The position numbers and the translations under genes are program-made. Positions 1 through 7,923 of a stretch of 35,744 bases of DNA are shown one piece after another. The DNA is from an uncultured Acidobacteriota bacterium (GTDB lineage: Bacteria > Acidobacteriota > Thermoanaerobaculia > Gp7-AA8), in assembly GCA_937870635.1 (NCBI GenBank), contig CALMZP010000106.1, forward strand, positions 1-35,744, in the 5' to 3' direction. The notes beneath the pieces are model-generated. The model had not been told where the DNA came from. It saw only the letters and a list, made by a program, of their open reading frames with translations, and did not search any database. Position 1 is the first letter of the stretch. Each line of letters opens with the position of its first letter.

Positions 1-57
1 CACGAAAGCAGGCGCACCCGTCGCATCGACGACCGCATCTCCTCACTGAAACGCGCG

Positions 58-120
58 ATTTTGGATTTTGGATTGGACCGAAGATCAAAAATCCAAAATC
101 CAAAATCCAAAATCCAAAAT
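58..120. repeat. Inverted repeat of tandem 7-base units (ATCCAAA)
   Basis: Left arm 58-74 reads ATTTTGGATTTTGGATT. The right side, 90-120, carries four consecutive AATCCAA-type units that are its reverse complement, so the region can fold into a long A/T hairpin. It lies just before the thioesterase start. Bases 1-57 hold nothing I can assign: no frame in them shows recognisable protein similarity. Three other loci in this window (2190-2242, 4691-4861, 27859-27950) have the same architecture built from different 7-base units. Confidence 0.8.
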
Positions 121-148
121 GCCTCTCAATCCCCTACACTCTTGCTGG

Positions 149-595
149 ATGAGTGAGCCGGCCCACGCCGTGTACGGGTGGAAGGATGGGTGGTACGTGG
201 TCCCGCACCAGGTGGTCTTCAGCGACGTCGACGCCTACGGCCATGTCAACAACGCCGTCTACTTCACCTACTTCGAGACCGCGCGCACGCTCCTCTGGCA
301 GGAGATCACCGGCAGACGCGGCCCCCGCGACATCGGTTTCATCGTTGCCCGCGCGGAATGTGATTTCCGTCAACAAGTCGGGATGGAGAGGATCGAGATT
401 CGCGTTCGCATTGGTGAGATGCGGACCACGTCCCTCGACTTCGATTACGAGATCCGCAGGTCGGATGGCCAGCACCTTGCTGCTACCGGCAAGGTGATCG
501 TGGTGTTGTTCGATTGGGAAACGCAGTCGAAAGTCCCCATCAGCGACGCGTTTCGCAGGAGGGTTGAGGAAGTATGCAATCCAGCCGCGTTCTGA
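149..595 (+). CDS. Hotdog-fold acyl-CoA thioesterase (YbgC/FadM type, 4HBT)
   Basis: A 148-residue single-domain hotdog thioesterase, predicted to hydrolyse an acyl-CoA or acyl-ACP thioester in the cytoplasm. The signature runs from residue 24: FSDVDAYGHVNNAVYF. D28 sits where the catalytic Asp of 4-hydroxybenzoyl-CoA-type thioesterases lies, followed by G31-H32-V33-N34-N35. The ATG at 149 gives the usual family length. An in-frame ATG at 68 would add residues translated from the 7-base repeat and is rejected. The 3' end overlaps the next gene by 22 bases, suggesting co-transcription. The substrate cannot be read from sequence. Confidence 0.85.
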   Translation: MSEPAHAVYGWKDGWYVVPHQVVFSDVDAYGHVNNAVYFTYFETARTLLWQEITGRRGPRDIGFIVARAECDFRQQVGMERIEIRVRIGEMRTTSLDFDYEIRRSDGQHLAATGKVIVVLFDWETQSKVPISDAFRRRVEEVCNPAAF

Positions 596-1428
596 CGCAT
601 CCGGCCATGGCCCGGCAACGGTTCCTGGAGATTTCCCGGCGGCCGGAACCGCATCTCGATCTCGTCGAGGCGTCGCTCGTCATCGCCCTGGAGGACCGGC
701 CCGGCCTCGATATCAACCGCTACCTCGAACAGGTCGGGGGATGGAGCGAGGCCGTCCGGGGAAGGCTCGAAGGATCGCGCGACATCGAGCGCATCGTGGA
801 AGTCATGAACCGGCTCCTCTTCGAAGAGGAAGGATTTCATGGAGAGGACGACGACTACTACGACCCGCGCAGCGCTCTTCTCTGCGAGGCGCTCGACCGC
901 CACGCCGGACTGCCGATCACGCTCTCGATTCTCTACATCGAGATGTCGCGGCGCATCGGCGTCGACGCCGTCGGTGTCTCTCTGCCGGGCCGTTTCCTCG
1001 TGAAATTCAGCGGCGATTTCGGCCAGATCGTCGTCGATCCGTTCGACGGCGGGCGCATTCTCTCCACCATCGAGCTGCAGGTCATCCTCGATGAGATGTA
1101 CGGCGGCGGCGTTCGCCTCCGCGAGCACCACCTCCGATCATTCTCGCGCCGCGAGATCCTCGGCCGCGAGCTCTCGCAGCTCAAAGCGGCCTACCTTGCC
1201 CGCCACGACCTGCCGCGCGCGGCCGCGTCCATCGACCGCCTCCTGATCCTCGACGATCGGGACCCGTACGAGGTCCGCGACCGCGCCATGCTCGCGATGC
1301 AGATGCACTCCTACACGCAGGCGATCGAATTCTTCGAGCGGTATCTGGAGCTCTCTCCGCACGCCGACGATCGCGCGCGTGTTCGCGACCAGATCGCCTA
1401 CCTCCGTGCCTGGATGGATCAGAACTGA
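574..1428 (+). CDS. SirB1-like transglutaminase-core protein with C-terminal TPRs
   Basis: A 284-residue protein matching the SirB1 family: an N-terminal helical region, the 'Transglut_core2' segment (residues about 105-165, with GLPITLSILYIEMSRRIGV and a VDPFDGG stretch) and C-terminal TPR-like helices (about 195-275, ending in AIEFFERYLELSPHA). The family's biochemical role is not settled. The ATG at 574 is preceded by AGGAGG (558-563), and the start lies inside the end of the thioesterase gene. Oddity: the 'PGHFL' motif usual in this family reads PGRFL here (R140), replacing the conserved histidine. Cytoplasmic; no signal peptide. Confidence 0.8.
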   Translation: MQSSRVLTHPAMARQRFLEISRRPEPHLDLVEASLVIALEDRPGLDINRYLEQVGGWSEAVRGRLEGSRDIERIVEVMNRLLFEEEGFHGEDDDYYDPRSALLCEALDRHAGLPITLSILYIEMSRRIGVDAVGVSLPGRFLVKFSGDFGQIVVDPFDGGRILSTIELQVILDEMYGGGVRLREHHLRSFSRREILGRELSQLKAAYLARHDLPRAAASIDRLLILDDRDPYEVRDRAMLAMQMHSYTQAIEFFERYLELSPHADDRARVRDQIAYLRAWMDQN

Positions 1429-1470
1429 TACACTTCGCCCCTTAAGTCACTGTCCACGGGGAGTTTGCCG

Positions 1471-2190
1471 GTGATTACCGGGTTCAACACCGACATCAGG
1501 CACAACGACAAGGTCTACCACATCCAGACCGAGGATAAGGGTCTCCAGAACCCCTATATCGAGTCACTGGTCTACGTGGGTGGGGAGATTCTCGCCTCCA
1601 AGAAGACGTCGTACGCCGAACAGATGAAGGACGGCATCGACGAGAAGTGGATCGGCGGGCTCATGGAGCAGCAGCACCGCACCATGATCGCCGCGATCAA
1701 GCGCGGGCGCTTCGATGCGCCGGCGGACCAGACCAAATCGACGCCTCTGCCGCGCCCGGGCGCACCGACGATTCTCGCTCCGACCCCCGAACCGGGCGCG
1801 ACCTCCTCCGGCTCCACGCCGATCCCGGACGAGAAAACGCTCGATCAGGTGATCATCGACTACCTCGCATCCGAGGCCGAGAGCGAGCATCTGGAGCTGT
1901 CGCTGCTGACGCAGACGGATTTTTTCGCGGGCAGCCCCGTCGAGCTCAGGGTCGCCACGAAACGGAGCCTCTCGCAGAATCCGATCGCCGCCGCTTCGAT
2001 CGAGGTGAAGGTGATCTCGACGGTGGAACCGCCCCGCGTGGTCTATCGCGGCAAGACCGCGGCCGACGGAACCGCGACGGTTCGCTGCACGATCCCGCCC
2101 TTCCGGGATGGGACGGCCGCCGTGATCATTTCGGCGCAGAGCACGATCGGGAACGACGAGGTCAAGCAGCTGGTGAAGAAGAAGAAATGA
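1471..2190 (+). CDS. Conserved protein of unknown function (N-terminal VITGFNTD-type domain)
   Basis: A 239-residue protein with no assigned function. The N-terminal ~80 residues (MITGFNTDIRHNDKVYHIQT...) resemble a conserved module I recall from GC-rich environmental bacteria. A Pro/Thr-rich linker (about 88-130) follows, then a beta-rich C-terminal domain (about 140-230) resembling an Ig-like or carboxypeptidase-regulatory fold, with a lysine-rich tail. Start choice: the Shine-Dalgarno-like GGGGAG at 1458-1463 is 7 bases from the GTG at 1471 but only 1 base from an in-frame TTG at 1465, so GTG is preferred. The stop codon lies at the edge of the hairpin that follows. No signal peptide. Confidence 0.7.
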   Translation: MITGFNTDIRHNDKVYHIQTEDKGLQNPYIESLVYVGGEILASKKTSYAEQMKDGIDEKWIGGLMEQQHRTMIAAIKRGRFDAPADQTKSTPLPRPGAPTILAPTPEPGATSSGSTPIPDEKTLDQVIIDYLASEAESEHLELSLLTQTDFFAGSPVELRVATKRSLSQNPIAAASIEVKVISTVEPPRVVYRGKTAADGTATVRCTIPPFRDGTAAVIISAQSTIGNDEVKQLVKKKK

Positions 2191-2242
2191 GTGGGTAGTG
2201 GGTAGTGGGAAGGCCCTCCCTACCCACTACCCACTACCCACT
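2190..2242. repeat. Inverted repeat of tandem 7-base units (GTGGGTA)
   Basis: Perfect 20-base arms at 2190-2209 (AGTGGGTAGTGGGTAGTGGG) and 2223-2242, separated by 13 bases. Each arm is almost three copies of a GTGGGTA unit. The hairpin begins at the last base of the upstream stop codon and occupies most of the space before the next gene. It has no T-tract, so a role as an intrinsic terminator is possible but not shown. Confidence 0.9.
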
Positions 2243-2277
2243 GGAAAAGGGGCCCGAACCCTGCAATACCGCCGTCC

Positions 2278-4686
2278 GTGATCCGCTCCCGCTTCCTTCG
2301 TGGGCTCCTGATCCTCGCCGGAATGGGCGGGGTCATGTACGTTCTGGCCAGCCTTTTTCTCCCGTCGCCGCGCCGCCTGATCTTCGGCGTCGACAAGCGG
2401 ACGGGCGAAGTGCGGATGGTCCAGCAGAACGTGACCTTCCTTCCCCCGCACCGCTTCTATCGCATGTCGTTCGAGCAGCGCGACGGGTCGGCGCAACGCG
2501 ACGGTCTCGTGCAGATCATGTCCCGCGAGGGCGTGCCCGTCACACTCACCTACAGGCTCCGTTTCAGTGTCGAGAAGGAGCAGCTGGCCGACGCACGCCG
2601 CCTCGTTCGGGAAGGATGGAGCGCCTGGATCCGGGCCCGCGTCAGCGAAGCGATGGCCGTCGTCACGCGCCAGGTTCCGATTGAAGACCTGCTCTCTCCG
2701 AGCTCGCAGTTCAACGCCTCGCGAGAGCCGCTGCGGCGTCTGGTGGCTGCGCATCTCGCTCGAAGCGGCCTGAATGTCACGGCGTTTCACATCGCGCGCA
2801 TCGAGCCCGATCGCAATGCGCTGCTGCAGTACAAACGTACGGAGCTGCGCCGCGCGGCGCGCGGTGTGGCGGGACGCGTTGCGGTCATCGCCATCGACGG
2901 CGCGGACTGGGAGTTGATCTCCGAGCTCGCGAACGACGGTCGGGTTCCGAACCTTCGCGCGCTGACTCAGGGCGGCGCTTCCGGTTCGCTGCAGACCGTT
3001 CAGCCGACGGTTTCTCCTCTGGTCTGGACGTCGGCAGCCACCGGCGTTCAGCCCGACCGTCATGGCGTCATCGACTTTCTCAGCAGCGGCTCGCCCGTCG
3101 ATGCTTATGCGCGGCGAGCGCCCGCTGTCTGGGAAATCTCGGAGGCGTTCGGAAGGCACGCTGTGGTCGCGAACTGGTGGACGGCGTGGCCTCCCGTACC
3201 GAATGCCACCGTGGTCTATGACACGCCGGTCGATCACCTGCCGACGGCGCTCTATCCGGCGAAGCATGAGCAGCGCGTCGGCTCGATGCGCGTACCCATC
3301 GAGACCATCGGATACGAACAGGTTCGCCGCTTCCTCAATATCACCGAGGCGGAGTATCAGCAGGGAGTCACGTCGGGGAATCCGTCTGATCCGGTGATCG
3401 TCATGCGCTCGCTCCTCGCCAAGACGTGGAGCGATCATCGAGCCGGTCTCGAGCTGTATCGGCAGGAGAACCCACTCCTGATGATGATCCACTACGAAGG
3501 CACCGACGTCGTGAACCACCTCGGTGCTCCGTACCACCCGCCGTACCGCGAAGGAATCAGCAACACGGAATTCCGCAAGTACTGGCCGCTCGTCGCGAAC
3601 TACTACTCGGAGATCGATCGACTCATCGGCGAGTGGATGTCCGTGCTCACCGAAGACACCACGGTCATCGTCATGTCCGCGCACGGGTTCCGATGGGGAC
3701 GGGAACGTCCGCGCGCGCAACCCGCCGGCCGCGCCGCGCTCTCCGATCATTCCAACACCGGTATCTTCATCGCCTACGGAAACCACGTCGTTCCCTCGCG
3801 TGCCGCCCGGACCGTCTCCATCTACGACATCACCCCTACCATCCTGGCGATTCTCGGTCTGCCGTCCGCCATGGAGATGCCAGGGCAGGTCCCGCCGGGG
3901 GTCTTCCGCGACATCAGGCCTGTCGAATCGGTACGAGTGGTGAGCTACACCGAGTTCTTTGGCGAACGTCCGATCGCGACTGCGCTCCGGCCGGCACCTG
4001 TGCGTTACAAACAGAATCTCCTCGCGGTCGGACACATTCTCGACTCAGGCCGCGGAGGAGCGCCCGCGGTCGAGGAAGCGGCACGCGCGGCAGCGTCAGC
4101 GCCGCTTCCGCCGGAACGATGGGGTCCGTACGCGTACTACAACAATCGCGGGATCGAGCTGCGGCGGGAGGGAAAGACGAAAGAAGCGATCGAAGCCTTT
4201 CAGGCGGCGATCAATATCAATCCCGATCGTCCCACCCCTTATCTGAACATGGCCATGACGCTGTTCGAGAGACAGCAGTACACCGCCGCCGAGAACGTCT
4301 TCATGCAGGCGGTGAACAAGGGGCTCGCCAACGGCGACCAGTGGTTCGCCGATTTTGCAGCGCTGTATCGCGAGAACAACATGACCACGCGTGCGATCGA
4401 GCTGCTGCTCAAAGGCCGCCAGCTCTATCCGCAGTCCTATGTCATCGCCGTCAATCTCGGCTCCGCGCTCGCGCAGGCCGAGCGCTACACCGACGGAGTG
4501 CCAGAGTTCGAGCGCGCCCTGGGACTTCGCCCGTCATCCACACACGCACTCAACGGCCTCGGTCTCATTCACGCCAAGCGCGGAGAGTACGCGCGCGCGC
4601 TCGACTTCTGGAACCGCTCGCTGACGATCGACCCGCGCCAGCCGCAGATTCGCGCGGCAGCCGACGCCGCACGCTCGAGGCTGTAA
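2278..4686 (+). CDS. SPFH-like / type I phosphodiesterase (alkaline phosphatase superfamily) / TPR fusion protein
   Basis: An 802-residue three-part protein. A membrane anchor (about 8-29) is followed by an SPFH/band-7-like region (about 30-190). An alkaline-phosphatase-superfamily domain (PF01663 type, about 200-560) shows IDGADW (D207, D210), a PTVSPLVWTS nucleophile region (S246 likely) and GTDVVNHL (D410, H414). H491 in LSDHSNTGIF is a further likely ligand. TPRs occupy about 620-800. In active relatives the next motif is SDHG; here it is SAHG (A468, H469), so one metal-binding Asp is missing and activity is doubtful. The GTG start at 2278 precedes a good membrane helix; no strong Shine-Dalgarno is visible. 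Likely inner-membrane anchored, large part outside the cytoplasm. The substrate is unknown. Confidence 0.75.
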   Translation: MIRSRFLRGLLILAGMGGVMYVLASLFLPSPRRLIFGVDKRTGEVRMVQQNVTFLPPHRFYRMSFEQRDGSAQRDGLVQIMSREGVPVTLTYRLRFSVEKEQLADARRLVREGWSAWIRARVSEAMAVVTRQVPIEDLLSPSSQFNASREPLRRLVAAHLARSGLNVTAFHIARIEPDRNALLQYKRTELRRAARGVAGRVAVIAIDGADWELISELANDGRVPNLRALTQGGASGSLQTVQPTVSPLVWTSAATGVQPDRHGVIDFLSSGSPVDAYARRAPAVWEISEAFGRHAVVANWWTAWPPVPNATVVYDTPVDHLPTALYPAKHEQRVGSMRVPIETIGYEQVRRFLNITEAEYQQGVTSGNPSDPVIVMRSLLAKTWSDHRAGLELYRQENPLLMMIHYEGTDVVNHLGAPYHPPYREGISNTEFRKYWPLVANYYSEIDRLIGEWMSVLTEDTTVIVMSAHGFRWGRERPRAQPAGRAALSDHSNTGIFIAYGNHVVPSRAARTVSIYDITPTILAILGLPSAMEMPGQVPPGVFRDIRPVESVRVVSYTEFFGERPIATALRPAPVRYKQNLLAVGHILDSGRGGAPAVEEAARAAASAPLPPERWGPYAYYNNRGIELRREGKTKEAIEAFQAAININPDRPTPYLNMAMTLFERQQYTAAENVFMQAVNKGLANGDQWFADFAALYRENNMTTRAIELLLKGRQLYPQSYVIAVNLGSALAQAERYTDGVPEFERALGLRPSSTHALNGLGLIHAKRGEYARALDFWNRSLTIDPRQPQIRAAADAARSRL

Positions 4687-4690
4687 AGCT

Positions 4691-4861
4691 AGTGCTTGGT
4701 GCTTGGTGCTAGTGCTGGGTGGAGCGCGGGCGACCCCGCCCGCGTCGATCCAAGCCGATCGGGCGCAGCAAGCTGCGCCCAGCCTGAGCGGCAGCAAGGC
4801 TGCCGCACTCCGTCAGCACCAGGCACCAGGCACCAGGCACCAAGCACTCAGCACAAAGCAC
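4691..4861. repeat. Repeat mosaic: 7-base-unit inverted repeat enclosing REP-like hairpins
   Basis: Outer arms are built from a GCTTGGT-like 7-base unit: 4691-4718 and, inverted and imperfect, about 4818-4861. Between them lie a copy of the GC-rich element (4718-4744), a perfect 8-base-stem hairpin at 4761-4780 (GGGCGCAG / CTGCGCCC) and another at 4788-4806 (GCGGCAGC / GCTGCCGC). There is no coding signal. The nested layout suggests several elements accumulated in one intergenic site. Confidence 0.8.
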
Positions 4862-4870
4862 TCAGCAGAT

Positions 4871-5170
4871 TCACCACCAGTAAATCTGGGCAACGCGTGC
4901 GTCCTTCGTGAGTCGCACGGAAAACCAGTACGGATTGCCTCCCAGCGACACCCTGTAACCCGAAGCCATAATCAGCCGCCGCCGGGCCGCCGCCATTCGC
5001 GCGGGCCGGCGTCCACATGCGCTCGACCGCGCGTTTGAGCAGAGCCTCGCTGTGAAGCGCAGCGTCCCACTTCGCCATGTCCTCGACTGTCGTCAGGAAA
5101 CTGCCTGCGGAGAAGGCCACGAAGGGCCAGAGCACGGGACGGTTCTCGAAATGGTCCTTGAGACGCGATT
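4871..5170 (-). pseudogene. Decayed C-terminal remnant of a serine hydrolase (beta-lactamase-like)
   Basis: Directly behind the gltX stop, the minus strand encodes FVAFSAGSFLTTVEDMAKWD and a MWTPAR segment, typical of the C-terminal half of class C beta-lactamase/penicillin-binding-type serine hydrolases. There is no catalytic SxxK part and no plausible start, so the gene is 5'-truncated. Near base 4970 the frame breaks after ADYGFG. The next frame continues smoothly as GYRVSLGGNPYWFSVRLTKD and ends VAQIYWW-stop at 4871-4873. A single-base indel would restore one continuous tail. I read it as a dead fragment left by a deletion that joined it to gltX. Confidence 0.7.
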
Positions 5171-6577
5171 CTAACCGGCTGATGGCAGGCGCTGGATCAG
5201 TGCCTCCAGCCTGCGGAGCGATCGCTCTTTGCCCAGGCTCACCGCGACGTCGAAAATCGGCGGCGAGGAAAGTTTTCCAGTCAGCGCCACGCGCAGCGGA
5301 TGGATGTACTTCCCGGCGGAGATTCCGCGAGACTCGGCCAGCGCGCGAAGCGACTGTTCGCTCGTCACGACGTCGAAGGGATTCGTAGCGGCAAGTGCCG
5401 AATGAAGATCGCTCATTCGAGTGGCGAGGTCTTCACCTTTGAGATGCTTCTGGACGGCATCGTCGTCATACTGCACGGCGTCGTCGGCCGCAAGATAGGG
5501 CGCGAGCAGTTCCGCGAGCTCCTTCAGAGTTCTCGCGCGCGGCCGGTTGAGCTCGACCGGTGCCCGAATACCCTCCGTCGCCGGTGCATCGGCGGGCAGA
5601 AACGGGCGTAGATGGTGTTCGATCGTCTCGATCGGCGAATGCATCATGTACTGATGATTCATCCACAGCAGTTTCTCGTCATCGAAGACTGCCGGAGCTT
5701 TGTTGACATCGGAAAGATCGAAGATCGCCGCCGCATCAGCGGCTGAAATGATCTCTCGGTCGCCGCCGGGCGACCATCCGAGGAGCATGAGAAAATTGAA
5801 CAGGGCCTCCGGCAGAATCCCGGCGTCCCGATACTCCTCGGCGGACGTTGCTCCCGTGCGCTTGCTCAGCCGCTTGCGGTCGCTGCCGAGGATGAGAGGA
5901 AGGTGGGCGAAGGTAGGGACGGCGCTGTCGAACGCTTTGAACAGCAGCACGTGCTTCGGCGTGTTCGAGAGATGGTCGTCGCCTCGTGCGACGTGCGTAA
6001 TGGCCATGTCGATGTCATCGACGACGACCGAGAGGTGATAGGTCGGGTTGCCATCGGAGCGGAGAAGCACGAAATCGTCGATCAGGTTGCCGTCGAAGGT
6101 GACATCGCCGCGGATGAGATCATGAAACTGGATCGGCCCCGGATCGACCATGAAGCGAATGACATATGGAGCATTCGAGACGGGTCCGCCCGATTCGGAG
6201 ACCGTTCGGCAGCGTCCCGAATAGCGGTATGGCCTTCCGGCGGTCTCGGCGGCCGAGCGCTCGGCATCGAGCTCCTCGATCGAGCAATAGCAGCGGTACG
6301 CCCCGCGCGACGACACCAGTTCGTCGGCGCGCTCACGATACCGCTGGAGCCGGTCGCTCTGGTAGACAGGTCCCTCGTCCCATTCGACGCCCAGCCACTG
6401 CAGTGAGGTGATGATCTGTTCTGCATGGTGCTGACGCGACCGTTCGACGTCGGTGTCCTCGATCCGGAGCAGCATCCGGCCTCCGTGCCGGCGCGCATGA
6501 AGGAGATTGAAGATTGCGGTGCGGGCGCCGCCCACATGAAGGAACCCGGTGGGCGACGGAGCGAAACGGAGCTTCAT
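5171..6577 (-). CDS. gltX: Glutamyl-tRNA synthetase
   Basis: Class I aminoacyl-tRNA synthetase that charges tRNA(Glu). The 468-residue length is normal. Visible features: the N-terminus MKLRFAPSPTGFLHVGG with the HIGH-type motif HVGG at 14-17, a DTDVERS segment, and a zinc-binding-like CYC...C spacing in the connecting region (CYCSIEELD to YSGRC). LGSDRKRLSKRTGA, near residue 236, replaces KMSKS. The anticodon-binding helical domain fills the C-terminus. The ATG at 6577 is preferred over a GTG one codon upstream because it gives the canonical N-terminus. The gene is divergent from the pilin cluster, with 43 bases between starts. Confidence 0.97.
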   Translation of the reverse strand: MKLRFAPSPTGFLHVGGARTAIFNLLHARRHGGRMLLRIEDTDVERSRQHHAEQIITSLQWLGVEWDEGPVYQSDRLQRYRERADELVSSRGAYRCYCSIEELDAERSAAETAGRPYRYSGRCRTVSESGGPVSNAPYVIRFMVDPGPIQFHDLIRGDVTFDGNLIDDFVLLRSDGNPTYHLSVVVDDIDMAITHVARGDDHLSNTPKHVLLFKAFDSAVPTFAHLPLILGSDRKRLSKRTGATSAEEYRDAGILPEALFNFLMLLGWSPGGDREIISAADAAAIFDLSDVNKAPAVFDDEKLLWMNHQYMMHSPIETIEHHLRPFLPADAPATEGIRAPVELNRPRARTLKELAELLAPYLAADDAVQYDDDAVQKHLKGEDLATRMSDLHSALAATNPFDVVTSEQSLRALAESRGISAGKYIHPLRVALTGKLSSPPIFDVAVSLGKERSLRRLEALIQRLPSAG

Positions 6578-6602
6578 CACAGGGGCGGGAGTCTAACATC
6601 GC

Positions 6603-6608
6603 TACAAT
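6603..6608 (+). promoter_or_regulatory. Possible -10 box for the pilin cluster
   Basis: TACAAT lies 12 bases before the first prepilin ATG, in the 43-base space between divergent starts. No matching -35 is visible, and the first pilin ATG has no Shine-Dalgarno, which would fit a very short leader. Weak evidence. Confidence 0.3.
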
Positions 6609-6620
6609 CGGCGCGATCCC

Positions 6621-7007
6621 ATGAGGCGCCAGCGCGGATTCTCCCTGATCGAGCTTCTCTTCGCTCTGGTCGTGCTTACGATCGTGATCACGACGTCGCT
6701 GGCCATCTTCGTCGAGCGTACGAACCGCTCTCAGCGTGCATCGGAACTCATCCTCGCGTATCAGGTGCTTTCCAATGAGACGGAGGTGATCCGGCGCGTC
6801 GGCTACGGTTCGCTCGACGCCTTGACGGACGACTTCGTGACCGACACGACGATCCTTCAGCCGCTGGCGCCCTTCACGACGGAGGTCGATGTCAGACAGC
6901 ACCGGCCCGGCATCAAGCACGTGAAGATGACCATCCGCTGGCGCGCGCAAAGCCTGGCCACGGTCACGCTCATCCGCACCGACACCGGAGGAACGAACCT
7001 GTGGTGA
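6621..7007 (+). CDS. Type IV prepilin-like protein (PulG/PilV type)
   Basis: A 128-residue type IV pilin/pseudopilin precursor. A short basic leader MRRQRG is followed by the prepilin peptidase site G|FSLIE, with Glu5 present, and a hydrophobic helix FALVVLTIVITTSLAIFVE. After cleavage and N-methylation by a PilD-type peptidase it would sit in the inner membrane or be built into a pilus or pseudopilus. It is the first of three overlapping genes; the second begins at GTG 7001, inside this gene's end. Which system it serves (type IV pilus minor pilin or type II secretion) is not decided here because no assembly ATPase or secretin lies in the window. Confidence 0.85.
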   Translation: MRRQRGFSLIELLFALVVLTIVITTSLAIFVERTNRSQRASELILAYQVLSNETEVIRRVGYGSLDALTDDFVTDTTILQPLAPFTTEVDVRQHRPGIKHVKMTIRWRAQSLATVTLIRTDTGGTNLW

Positions 7008-7528
7008 CCAGAACGGCCAGGAGGCGGAGAGCGTCGCGCGGGTTCACCCTCCTGGAAACGGTGTTCACGCTCGCGATCTTCGGCTTCTTCATCATCATTC
7101 TCGTTACGCTGACCGCCGAGATGCGTGGATACGACCGGCGTTATCCGGTCAACTTCATGAAGCACCCTCAGGTTTCCGCTGTCGTCTCCAGGATGCGGAA
7201 AGACATCGTCGATGCGTTCGGCGCAGACCCCTATCCATCCTCGTATGCGACATACACGCAGACGGAAAAGACGCTCATCGTCTATTCGGTGCAGTCGACG
7301 GGATTCACGCAGACCGTGGTGTGGGATTTCCGCACGCCCGGCGTCGTGAACCGCAAGGCTTTCAGCGTGGGGAATGTCGTATCCGACTGGGTCGCGCGCG
7401 GAGTCCCTGCGAATTTCAACGTCGGCACGTTCGAGATCCCCAACCGTCCGTACGCGGTGCGGATCCGGGCCACGGACGAGAGAGGCAAGCTTGCGATCGA
7501 TCAGATCTTTCAGCCGCGTGCGCACTAG
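7001..7528 (+). CDS. Type IV prepilin-like protein (PilW/GspJ-like)
   Basis: A 175-residue prepilin with a basic leader (VTRTARRRRASRG), cleavage motif G|FTLLE with Glu5, and a hydrophobic helix FTLAIFGFFIIILVTLT. The rest is a beta-rich globular domain. The GTG start at 7001 has a strong Shine-Dalgarno, GGAGGAA (6987-6993), 7 bases upstream; a second in-frame GTG at 7004 is less well spaced. It overlaps the preceding prepilin by 7 bases and the next gene by 11 bases, so the three are one translationally linked unit, the usual arrangement of minor pilins that form a tip complex. Confidence 0.82.
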   Translation: MVTRTARRRRASRGFTLLETVFTLAIFGFFIIILVTLTAEMRGYDRRYPVNFMKHPQVSAVVSRMRKDIVDAFGADPYPSSYATYTQTEKTLIVYSVQSTGFTQTVVWDFRTPGVVNRKAFSVGNVVSDWVARGVPANFNVGTFEIPNRPYAVRIRATDERGKLAIDQIFQPRAH

Positions 7529-7919
7529 TAAACGCCGCGAACGCGGATTCGTCCTGATCGCTGCGCTCACGCTCGCGATCCTCTACTTCGCTCTCATGGA
7601 ACTGATGCTCGTCGACTCCGGCCGTGAGCTGGCAGAGGCGCAACGCTTCCGCTCGCGCGTCGTTGCGGGGATCGTCGCTGAGAACGCCGTGGAGCTGGCC
7701 GCGCATCGCATGGCGGTCAGCGGTGGCATGACCATCAACGAGAGCGACGAACAGGGATCGATGAGAGCGAGGATGACGCGCGGCGGCGGGGAGGCTTTCG
7801 AAATCGTCGGAGAAGGCCGGACCTCAGGAGTGCTGCCACAGGACGCGAAGGTCTTCGTGCAGGGCAGGGTCGACGCGAGCGGAAACATCAGCATCGATTA
7901 CACGATGCACGGACAGTAG
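7518..7919 (+). CDS. PilX/GspK-like minor pseudopilin
   Basis: A 133-residue protein starting at GTG 7518 within the end of the previous gene: MRTSKRRERG|FVLIAALTLAILYFALMEL. The leader and hydrophobic helix match prepilins, but the residue at mature position 5 is Ala, not Glu. Loss of Glu5 is characteristic of GspK and seen in some PilX-like tip pseudopilins, so a tip role is inferred. The segment ELAEAQRFRSRVVAGIVAEN after the helix also resembles PilX N-terminal domains. A longer frame reaches upstream to 7374 but would antedate the pilin leader and overlap heavily, so it is rejected. Confidence 0.72.
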   Translation: MRTSKRRERGFVLIAALTLAILYFALMELMLVDSGRELAEAQRFRSRVVAGIVAENAVELAAHRMAVSGGMTINESDEQGSMRARMTRGGGEAFEIVGEGRTSGVLPQDAKVFVQGRVDASGNISIDYTMHGQ

Positions 7920-7923
7920 ATCT

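Noticed and set aside
1-57. Possible 3' end of an upstream gene or 5' end of a minus-strand gene
   Set aside because: Too short to identify; the candidate minus-strand ATG has GAGGAG directly abutting it with no spacer, and no frame shows similarity.
58-120. Possible CRISPR array at the tandem repeat
   Set aside because: Units are 7 bases with no spacers, and the arrangement is inverted, not a direct repeat-spacer series.
2227-4035. 602-residue open frame antisense to the SPFH/phosphodiesterase/TPR gene
   Set aside because: It is the shadow of a GC-rich gene: Arg/Asp/His-rich composition, no domain, while the plus strand carries clear motifs.
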